From assembly GCA_000432015.1 (NCBI GenBank), contig HF985532.1, forward strand, positions 12,893 through 31,912: a stretch of 19,020 bases of DNA, written 5' to 3'. This DNA comes from Clostridium sp. CAG:1024 (lineage in GTDB: Bacteria > Bacillota > Clostridia > Christensenellales > CAG-138). This document shows, one piece after another, positions 13,508 through 19,020 of the stretch. Position numbers and translations under genes: made by a program. The notes under the pieces were generated by a model. It saw only the letters and a program-made list of their open reading frames with translations, was not told the DNA's origin and did not search any database. The first letter of the stretch is position 1, and each line of letters opens with the position of its first letter.

Positions 13508-15841
13508 CTACGGGATGCGCACCGTGCGTTTTTGCGAAGCAACGCCGGTCATGCGCTGTCCGTCGATCTCCATTTCGGGATGCACGGGAATCACATAGTA
13601 TTGATACTCCTGTCCTCTTCGCGCTTCCTCATCCGTATACTGCACCGTTCCCTCCGCTCCGGAGAACTCTCCGAGCAGAACGGACTTTCCATCCCGGTTC
13701 TCGCGGTAGAGCCGGTACAGGCAATAGCGGTTCGGCGCTTCAAAGTACAGCACGACGTTCTTTTCATACACCGTCGCACGGAATACCGTCGGCGGCGACG
13801 GAATATTCCAATACGCCGTGGTCTGCGCCGGTTCCGTTCCCGCAACAAACACCTCGGAATAGGTTCGTGCTTCCGGCGTCAGTGCGTTTGCGAGTACCGC
13901 CACATGCTCCGCATCCAGCGTATATCCGTCGATACGGCACTCGCGCACGTCCGGCGGCATAACGAACTCCGGCGCCTCGCGCTCCTCATACAGCGTCTCG
14001 AACACATGGTAGAGTACTTTTGCGGGATAGGTCCCGCCCGTTGCGTTCTTCGGCAGCATCCTTCCATTCGTCGCGTCGTCATAACCCATCCAGACCGCAG
14101 CCGCATAGTCCGGGTTGTACGCGGCCATCCAAATATCGCGGTTTCCGCTGCTGTCGCCCGTCGTCCCGGTCTTTCCCGCAAGCGGGATGCCCAGCGTCCC
14201 AAGCCGTCTTCCTGTCCCGTTTTCCACGGCGCTCTCGAGCATACTGGTCAAAACATATGCGTTTGCCTCCCGCATGACCCGTTTCCGTTCCGGGCGGTAT
14301 TCATACAGGACGTTTCCGTCCGCGTCCGTGATCTTCCGAAGCAGCGAAGGCGTGGAATAGGTCCCGCCCGCCGCAAAGGCGGCATACGCGCCCGCGATCT
14401 GATAGGGCGACACGCCGTATGTGAACCCTCCGAGCGCGAGCGCAAGGCTTTGATCCCGCTGATCGAACTCAATGCCAAGCCGGCTGGCAAACCGCTTGCT
14501 CTGCGGCACGCCCACCTCCGCCATGACCGAAACCGCCGGTACATTCAGCGACCGCGTCACAGCCTCACGCATCGTGACCCATCCATAGAACCGATCGCCC
14601 GCGTTGCTCGGCTGATAGCCGTCGAAATCCACCTGTTCGTCCAGCAGCATCGTCGCGGCCGTATATCCCGCTTCCAGTGCAGGCGCATATACCATGATCG
14701 GCTTGATAACGGAGCCCGGCTGCCGACGGATGCGCACGGCGCGGTTATACGCAAGCGCCGTTTCGCTCTCCCTGCCGCCGAGCAGCGCAGCCACGCCCCC
14801 GGTCTTTACATTGACCACGACAAGCGCGCCTTCCAAGCCGTCCTTTACGCCGTTTGGAAAATAGCTGTCGTCCTCGAATATCTCCTCGCAAGCCGTCTGC
14901 AGCTCGCAATCCATGGCCGTGTAGATGCGGTATCCGCTGCGCAAAAGCTCGTCCATGCTGATGCCGAGCGTTTCGCAGGCATTGCTGAGCGCCAGATCTA
15001 CATAATACCCGCGGGGCTTTTCCCCGTCTCGATGCACGATCACCGCTTCCTCCGCGACCGCTTTTTTATAAGACTGCTCGGAAAGATACCCGTAGTCGCG
15101 CATCAGGCCGAGGATAACGTTGCGTCGGCCCATGCTGGCTTCGAGCCGCAGGTGCGGCGCAAAGCGGGACGGCGATTTCAGAATTCCGGCAAGCATGGCA
15201 GCCTGCGATACGGTCAGGTCGCTGGCGTGTACGCCGAAGTACCCGCGCGCCGCCGCTTCGATCCCGTAGTAGCCGCCGCCGAAATAGACAAAATTCAGAT
15301 ACATCTCCAGGATCTCGTCCTTGCTGTACCGGGTCTCGAGCTGATAGGCCAGGATCGCTTCTTCAAGCTTGCGGCTCATCTCCTTCTTGCTCGTCAGGTG
15401 GCTGAGCTTGATGAGCTGCTGGCTGATGGTGGATGCGCCCTGTACATAGCTTCCCGCCTTGATGTCCTCCCACGCCGCGCCCGCGATACGCACAAGATCG
15501 ACGCCCTTATGCTCATAAAACCGCGCGTCCTCCGCAGAAACGAACGCATAGCGCACATGCTGCGGAATGTCGGAGATCGGCACCCAGATGCGATCCTCCA
15601 GCGCATGCAGCGTCAGAATCTCCGCATTATCCGCATCATACAGTAGTACAGACTGGTCGACGTCCGTGATCTTGGAAACGTCGAGCTTATCCCACGCATC
15701 CATCCGGAAAATGGATACGGCGGCAAACGCAATCCCCGCCGCAACGAGCAAAAGTCCTGCGATCAGGATGCGGCAGCGGCGCTTGCGCCTCTGGGTCTTC
15801 ATTTCTTCCGTCTGGAAATCCTTACGCTTTACTCCCCTCAT
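13508..15841 (-). CDS. Class A penicillin-binding protein (PBP1A family)
   Basis: This 777-residue bifunctional enzyme polymerises lipid II glycan chains and cross-links peptides outside the membrane. A basic cytoplasmic tail (1-24) precedes one transmembrane helix (about 25-45). The glycosyltransferase (GT51) domain, about 65-250, has SAEDARFYEHKG with catalytic E104, GASTISQQLIK (135-145) and KDEILEMYLN (174-183). The transpeptidase domain has SVIK (nucleophile S377, K380), SLN (431-433) and KTGTTG (557-562). After about residue 690 a fibronectin-III-like region follows (SPPTVFRATVYEKNVVLYFE... to TYVIPV-type strand). The start is uncertain: the ATG at 15841 is first in frame but has no Shine-Dalgarno sequence and sits in a hairpin loop; M14 (15802) is the alternative. 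The gene follows the J-domain gene by 52 bases. Confidence 0.96.
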   Translation of the reverse strand: MRGVKRKDFQTEEMKTQRRKRRCRILIAGLLLVAAGIAFAAVSIFRMDAWDKLDVSKITDVDQSVLLYDADNAEILTLHALEDRIWVPISDIPQHVRYAFVSAEDARFYEHKGVDLVRIAGAAWEDIKAGSYVQGASTISQQLIKLSHLTSKKEMSRKLEEAILAYQLETRYSKDEILEMYLNFVYFGGGYYGIEAAARGYFGVHASDLTVSQAAMLAGILKSPSRFAPHLRLEASMGRRNVILGLMRDYGYLSEQSYKKAVAEEAVIVHRDGEKPRGYYVDLALSNACETLGISMDELLRSGYRIYTAMDCELQTACEEIFEDDSYFPNGVKDGLEGALVVVNVKTGGVAALLGGRESETALAYNRAVRIRRQPGSVIKPIMVYAPALEAGYTAATMLLDEQVDFDGYQPSNAGDRFYGWVTMREAVTRSLNVPAVSVMAEVGVPQSKRFASRLGIEFDQRDQSLALALGGFTYGVSPYQIAGAYAAFAAGGTYSTPSLLRKITDADGNVLYEYRPERKRVMREANAYVLTSMLESAVENGTGRRLGTLGIPLAGKTGTTGDSSGNRDIWMAAYNPDYAAAVWMGYDDATNGRMLPKNATGGTYPAKVLYHVFETLYEEREAPEFVMPPDVRECRIDGYTLDAEHVAVLANALTPEARTYSEVFVAGTEPAQTTAYWNIPSPPTVFRATVYEKNVVLYFEAPNRYCLYRLYRENRDGKSVLLGEFSGAEGTVQYTDEEARRGQEYQYYVIPVHPEMEIDGQRMTGVASQKRTVRIP

Positions 15842-15848
15842 AGGGAGT
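15831..15848 (-). promoter_or_regulatory. Inverted repeat with the PBP start codon in its loop
   Basis: ACTCCC-TATGAG-GGGAGT on the minus strand is a perfect 6-base inverted repeat whose 6-base centre holds the first in-frame ATG (15839-15841) of the PBP gene. As RNA the GGGGAG arm, the only Shine-Dalgarno-like sequence nearby, is downstream of the ATG and would be paired. It could be a translational control hairpin, a protein-binding site or chance. Confidence 0.4.
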
Positions 15849-15893
15849 ATCTTGCCGTGCTTTTTGCAATGCTATTCGAAAAGCGGAAAAAGA

Positions 15894-16514
15894 TTAAAAG
15901 CAGCAGAACGCACGCGTACAGCAGTTGCACAGCAGCATCGTGGAACAGCTGTCGCAGCAGGCGTCGTTCTCCGTATTGAACGTTGCGCTCCGGCTGTACG
16001 GATTGCCCGCGTTTTGCAGGGATTGATATGCATTTCTATACTCCGGGTTGTCCGGTTCAAGATGGTATGCCTTTGCAATGCATTCTTTGGCCTTTTCGTA
16101 CCATCCCTGCCGCAGATAGATGATGCCGTAGAGATAATACCATTCGGCGTTGTGCGTTTCGATACTGTCGAGCACAGCGCGTGCACCGCCGAGATTGTTT
16201 TGATTGATAAAGCTTCGCGCGCGCACATATGCCGTCGCGTTGGGGCCGCTGTATGCGCCGTACTGCCGCGAGGAAGATCCGCCGTATCCGCTGCCGGAAC
16301 TCCCGCCGTAGCTTCTTGCGGAACCCGCGCTCTGCTTTTTTGTCAGCATTTCGTAGGCCTGATTGATCTCCTTGAGCTTCTCGCCCGCAAGCTCCTTCAG
16401 CGGATTGTCGGTGTATTTGTCGGGATGGTATTTCTTAACGAGCGAAAGATAGGCGGCCCGGATCTCCTCCGGCGTCGCCGTTTCGCTGACACCCAACACC
16501 TTATACGGATTCAT
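15894..16514 (-). CDS. J-domain protein with TPR-like region and cysteine-rich tail
   Basis: This 206-residue protein starts with a J domain (1-61): YKVLGVSETATPEEIRAAY and the HPD tripeptide at 30-32 that stimulates DnaK ATPase. A Gly/Ser/Tyr-rich linker follows (62-92), then a TPR-like helical segment (about 93-168; YYLYGIIYLRQGWYEKAKECIAKAYHLEPDNPEY). The last 21 residues hold eight cysteines (186, 187, 190, 196, 198, 199, 204, 205), including three CC pairs. It lacks the DnaJ zinc-finger and C-terminal substrate domains, so it is not the general DnaJ. The ATG at 16514 has AAGGAG seven bases upstream and overlaps the DUF5685 end by 14 bases, implying co-expression. Similar J-domain proteins with CC-rich ends occur in Clostridia; the function is unknown to me. 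The tail may bind metal or attach to a membrane (inference). Confidence 0.88.
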   Translation of the reverse strand: MNPYKVLGVSETATPEEIRAAYLSLVKKYHPDKYTDNPLKELAGEKLKEINQAYEMLTKKQSAGSARSYGGSSGSGYGGSSSRQYGAYSGPNATAYVRARSFINQNNLGGARAVLDSIETHNAEWYYLYGIIYLRQGWYEKAKECIAKAYHLEPDNPEYRNAYQSLQNAGNPYSRSATFNTENDACCDSCSTMLLCNCCTRAFCCF

Positions 16515-17337
16515 GCTGTTTCTCCTTCATGGCTTCGCGCGTTCTGTGCCTGCACCCAAGGCGCATAATATTGTCAAGCAAATCTTTGTGACTGACGATC
16601 GAAAGCAGGTCGTACCCCTTTTCCGCTTCCGTGAGCGAAACGTGCAGGAGAAACGCTGCCTCCTCCCGGCTCATGCCTGCGAGCAGAAACGGATTAAAGC
16701 CGCCGCGCTTTTCGTCCTTCGCCCGATCCTCCCAAGCGTCGATGAGATAGATCCAACGTCCCAGGTTATAGAACATCCATTCGAGCGGCGCGCGTTCTTG
16801 CTGCGGCACCTCCGGCGCCTGGTGAACGATGCCGCGCATCAGCGTGCCGAAGGCATCGGCCGGAACATCCGTGCAGGCCGTTTTTTCGCGTTCGACCTCA
16901 GAAAGCCGCCCGATCTGCCGCACGATCGTCTCCGCAAGTTCCGGACGTTCCTTCTTTGCTGTTCGCATGGCTGGCTCGAGCAGAAGCTTGCTCGCAAGCG
17001 CAGTCGCCTTCCGTTCGTCGTTCCAATCGTCGGCCTGCTGGTGATACGCAAGCAGCACATTCGCGTCGGCTGCATAGTCCAGTGCAGCCTGCGGGGGCGC
17101 AATCGGCCGTTTTGCGCGGTACGGCTTTGCAAAGCAGCCGCCGGTCTCACATTGCGGCGCCTTGGAGAACGCGGACAGCAGGATTGCAAGAAATGTACAA
17201 TCGTAGTTCAGCACGGCGCGCGCGCCCTGCCCGTACCGCCGGCCGATGGTCTTGCACAGGCCGCAGTAATAGGCGCGATACAGCGCAAGATCGCGCACCT
17301 TCAGTTCGCATTCCAGCGGGTGGATATATCCGAACAT
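16501..17337 (-). CDS. DUF5685 family protein
   Basis: I recognise this 278-residue, mostly helical protein as DUF5685, a clostridial family without assigned function. Conserved-looking parts are MFGYIHP, the ELKVRDLALYRAYYCGLCKTIGRRYG-type start with C25-x2-C28, NYDCTFLAILL (44-54; C47), and C63/C68. Two aspartate-rich stretches are notable: D103-D-W-N-D107, which is exactly DDxxD, and D200-A-W-E-D204 with D208, in a helix reading LGRWIYLIDAWED. These recall the paired Asp-rich helices of trans-isoprenyl diphosphate and squalene/phytoene synthases, but I cannot show homology. The ATG at 17337 has a short-spaced AAAGG. The end overlaps the J-domain gene by 14 bases. A promoter lies at 17431-17459, giving a leader of about 90 bases. 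Confidence 0.85.
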   Translation of the reverse strand: MFGYIHPLECELKVRDLALYRAYYCGLCKTIGRRYGQGARAVLNYDCTFLAILLSAFSKAPQCETGGCFAKPYRAKRPIAPPQAALDYAADANVLLAYHQQADDWNDERKATALASKLLLEPAMRTAKKERPELAETIVRQIGRLSEVEREKTACTDVPADAFGTLMRGIVHQAPEVPQQERAPLEWMFYNLGRWIYLIDAWEDRAKDEKRGGFNPFLLAGMSREEAAFLLHVSLTEAEKGYDLLSIVSHKDLLDNIMRLGCRHRTREAMKEKQHESV

Positions 17338-17430
17338 ACCCTTTCTCCGATTTGTCGCTGCGCATCCCGCTCTGCGTCGTGAACCAAAGTCCCCGGCCGC
17401 AGGCGCAAATCATACGCTTCTTAAATTTAT

Positions 17431-17459
17431 ATTGTAACATTTGACAGGCAGGCTTTCCA
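17431..17459 (-). promoter_or_regulatory. Probable extended -10 promoter of the DUF5685 unit
   Basis: TACAAT (17431-17436) is preceded by TGT, giving an extended -10 (TGn). With a 17-base spacer the -35 position holds TGGAAA (17454-17459), a 4 of 6 match. It is followed by an AT-rich stretch unlike the surrounding sequence. Assignment to sigma-A or to a sporulation sigma factor cannot be settled by eye. Confidence 0.6.
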
Positions 17460-17507
17460 GTTGTATCTTACGATCAAATGTGAAACAATGTGACAAACGT
17501 TCCCAAA

Positions 17508-17663
17508 TCAGGAAAACAGCAGCAAAACGCCGCATCCGAGTGGAAGCAGCGCAAGTGTCACGGCGCACACGCCCTGCGCGGCGTATCTGTGCCGAAAGCT
17601 ATGCACGGCATACGCAATGCAATAGAGCGAAATGCTCAGCAGAACCGAAAAAAAGTACGGCAT
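17508..17663 (-). CDS. Small two-helix membrane protein, possible germinant-receptor D subunit
   Basis: A 51-residue ORF begins 10 bases after the GerAC stop. Its ATG at 17663 has AGGGGG six bases upstream, and it ends in TGA at 17508. Two hydrophobic segments are clear: residues 2-20 (PYFFSVLLSISLYCIAYAV) and 31-51 (starting GVCAVTLALLPLGCG), joined by a basic turn (HSFRHRYAAQ, 21-30), which suggests a hairpin with the loop on the cytoplasmic side. Some Bacillus germinant-receptor operons are known to carry a fourth gene, the D subunit, coding for a protein of about 70-80 residues with two membrane helices. Position and topology fit; the length is shorter and I cannot test sequence similarity. 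The tight spacing and ribosome-binding site argue that it is a real gene. Confidence 0.65.
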   Translation of the reverse strand: MPYFFSVLLSISLYCIAYAVHSFRHRYAAQGVCAVTLALLPLGCGVLLLFS

Positions 17664-17673
17664 CGGCGTCCCC

Positions 17674-18867
17674 CTACTCCAGAACAGAACGATCCGGCGC
17701 GTTCGTCAACAGCACCCGCACGTCAAACACGGCCTCCGCGGCGGCATACAGCTCCCGAAAGTCGTAGGTCTCATACTCCTCTGCGTCTGAAAGCCACCTT
17801 GCCGCCTGTTTGCCGACGCCGAATACATCCGAACGAAGTTCCCGGCAGGTTTGGTACAGCCTGTCATACCGCTGTGTCAACTGTTCTGCGATCCATTGCT
17901 CCGCCTGTTCCGTGGTGACGCGCTTGAGGTGATCCGGCTGCTCGATATACGCCGTCAATTCCAGTCGGATGCGCACGCACGGCGGGTCGCCGGGCTCCAG
18001 TTCGATTTTTACGGGCTTGCGGCGTTTCAGATAGACGTCGATCTCCGTGCCGTCAATGTTGCCGAGCCGGATACGGGCGCGGTAAAAATTGCCGGTCGCC
18101 ATTTGCAGAAGCTGTGTGTTTTGTCCGTTCAGAACGCCGACGAGCACGCAGTTTGAGAACAAAGCTGCGCCTATGACCTCCGTCTTCATGTCCGTTTCCG
18201 CAAGCAGATTCCCCGCGAGGTATGCATACCCCTCCCCGCCGACGCTGTCCTGCATTTGTCCGGGCGCGTCCGACGCTGTCCCGCACAGCGGCGCGGCAAA
18301 GTCCACAACGCTGCTGAGCATCGCCTCCTGTACGAGCGCAAGGTCGGCAGCAGGGATCAAGGCCGTATCGCGAGAATAGACCTCGATGTTCTCCTGGAGC
18401 TTCGCCGCTCCGGGATCAAGATCCGTTTCCATGCCCTCGAGCGCCATATCCGCTGGGCAGAGCGAAACAAGAACGCTCGCGCCGTACCGCAAGCCGAGCG
18501 TCGGAAACGAGCTTTGCATAAACTCCGCAAGGAACCTCCCGTCCGTCAGCAGCGATCTTTCAAACACGAGCAGCACCGTTCGGACAAAGCTGAGCCGCAG
18601 CGGCATGCTTGCCGCCAGCGTATTGATCGCTTCGAACAGATTGCTGCCCTCGGCCGAGACCGTATTGAGTCCGGACAATTTTTGTTCGCTTGAGCCGTAA
18701 TCGAGCTGCTGCAGCAAGAACGTGTAGCGATAGGGCAGGTGTTCGCCCGGATCGAAGCCGAGCGCCACGACGTAGGCATAGTGATCGAGCCCATCCTTTT
18801 GCAGACATCCCCCTGCGGGCAGCGTCAGCAGGAGAAGGAACAGCAGGCTCAGACAGCGTTTTCGCAC
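17674..18867 (-). CDS. GerAC-type spore germination lipoprotein (Ger(x)C family)
   Basis: This 397-residue protein is the C subunit of a germinant receptor, a lipoprotein of the spore inner membrane. Residues 1-20 form a lipoprotein signal peptide: MRKRC, a Leu-rich core, then LPAGGC with the modified cysteine at C21. Family features follow: Y-V-V-A-LGFD after the start of the mature protein, the SFVRTVLLVFERSLL segment typical of the first domain, and a C-terminal Spore_GerAC domain with mixed alpha/beta pattern (VRIRLELTAYIEQ, then RYDRLYQTCRELRSDVFGVGKQA, typical of the family's helical segment). The start is GTG at 18867 with AAAGGAG eight bases upstream; it overlaps the GerAB frame by 19 bases. 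I give no A/B/K-type symbol because paralogues cannot be told apart here. Confidence 0.93.
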   Translation of the reverse strand: MRKRCLSLLFLLLLTLPAGGCLQKDGLDHYAYVVALGFDPGEHLPYRYTFLLQQLDYGSSEQKLSGLNTVSAEGSNLFEAINTLAASMPLRLSFVRTVLLVFERSLLTDGRFLAEFMQSSFPTLGLRYGASVLVSLCPADMALEGMETDLDPGAAKLQENIEVYSRDTALIPAADLALVQEAMLSSVVDFAAPLCGTASDAPGQMQDSVGGEGYAYLAGNLLAETDMKTEVIGAALFSNCVLVGVLNGQNTQLLQMATGNFYRARIRLGNIDGTEIDVYLKRRKPVKIELEPGDPPCVRIRLELTAYIEQPDHLKRVTTEQAEQWIAEQLTQRYDRLYQTCRELRSDVFGVGKQAARWLSDAEEYETYDFRELYAAAEAVFDVRVLLTNAPDRSVLE

Positions 18868-19020
18868 AGCTTCCGCTCCTTTCTGGAAAATGCGATCAGA
18901 CTTGCAAGCAGGAGCGGCGCGGCGCAAACAATCCATTGATATTGCAGCACCGCTGTCACTGCGCGTTCGATCCATGCCGCACCATAATGCCCGAACAGCG
19001 CCGCGGTGGTTCCGATCCCC
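18849..19020 (-). CDS. C-terminus of a GerAB-type germination permease, cut by window edge
   Basis: The last 56 residues of an upstream gene are in frame from the window edge to TGA at 18849. They contain an amphipathic segment (WIERAVTAVL) and a final transmembrane helix (WIVCAAPLLLASLIAF) followed by a basic tail (SRKERK). Position directly before and overlapping a Ger(x)C gene by 19 bases, as well as the C-terminal helix plus basic tail, fit the B subunit of a germinant receptor, an APC-superfamily-like membrane protein thought to take part in germinant binding. The call rests mainly on context because the family motifs lie outside the window. Confidence 0.75.
   Translation of the reverse strand, partial: GIGTTAALFGHYGAAWIERAVTAVLQYQWIVCAAPLLLASLIAFSRKERKLCENAV

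Noticed and set aside
13436..15646. Plus-strand open frame of 736 codons opposite the PBP gene
   Set aside because: Same reason: the minus strand has all PBP catalytic motifs, and the plus frame is Arg/His/Ile-rich with no family resemblance.
17147..17440. Minus-strand 97-codon frame overlapping the start of DUF5685
   Set aside because: It is out of frame with DUF5685, has no conserved features, and lies mostly inside that gene. It could at most be a short upstream frame in the leader.
17441..17472. Plus-strand TTGACA-17-TATCTT promoter-like match
   Set aside because: The -10 is weak (4 of 6), it would transcribe antisense to the germination operon, and no plus-strand gene follows. Probably chance; kept only as a possible antisense start.

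Overview
The window is a chromosomal segment of a GC-rich, endospore-forming Firmicute, most likely of class Clostridia. Three things point there: the housekeeping gene order (rpmF/plsX/acpP/rnc/smc/ftsY, then ylxM/ffh/rpsP/khpA/rimM/trmD/rplS/rbgA/rnhB/yraN) is the Gram-positive one, a spore germinant-receptor operon lies at the right edge, and Shine-Dalgarno and sigma-A-type promoters are close to consensus. The species cannot be named from the sequence. Every gene I can support is on the minus strand, so transcription runs from high to low coordinates. I see no rRNA, tRNA, CRISPR array, insertion sequence or phage gene, and no gene-free stretch longer than about 190 bases.

Right to left, in transcription order: (1) 19020-17508, the end of a germination operon: the C-terminus of a GerAB-type permease, a GerAC-type lipoprotein, and a 51-residue two-helix membrane ORF just behind it that resembles the small D subunits of some germinant receptors. 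(2) 17459-13508, a DUF5685 protein overlapping a J-domain/TPR/Cys-rich-tail protein, then a class A penicillin-binding protein. (3) 13434-12561, DUF177 (YceD) and rpmF (L32) with their own promoter and a strong terminator. (4) 12562-11154, plsX and acpP for phospholipid and fatty-acid synthesis, each with its own promoter; fapR, fabD and fabG, often found here, are absent. (5) 11134-5868, rnc-smc-ftsY, tightly packed and closed by a terminator. (6) 5827-2329, ylxM-ffh-rpsP-khpA-rimM-trmD from one strong promoter. (7) 2270-1766, rplS with its own promoter and terminator. (8) 1740 to the left edge, rbgA-rnhB-yraN with overlapping ends; yraN is cut by the window edge.

Most of the window is the conserved protein-targeting (ylxM, ffh, ftsY), ribosome-assembly (rpsP, rimM, rplS, rpmF, rbgA), RNA-processing (rnc, trmD, khpA) and chromosome-condensation (smc) block. 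The less ordinary material is in 13.5-19 kb: the possible small germination-receptor subunit, the DUF5685/J-domain pair with unknown role, and the hairpin over the PBP start. Two genes (rnc and rbgA) start 19-25 nt downstream of a terminator-like hairpin with no visible promoter of their own, which suggests read-through control or RNA processing.
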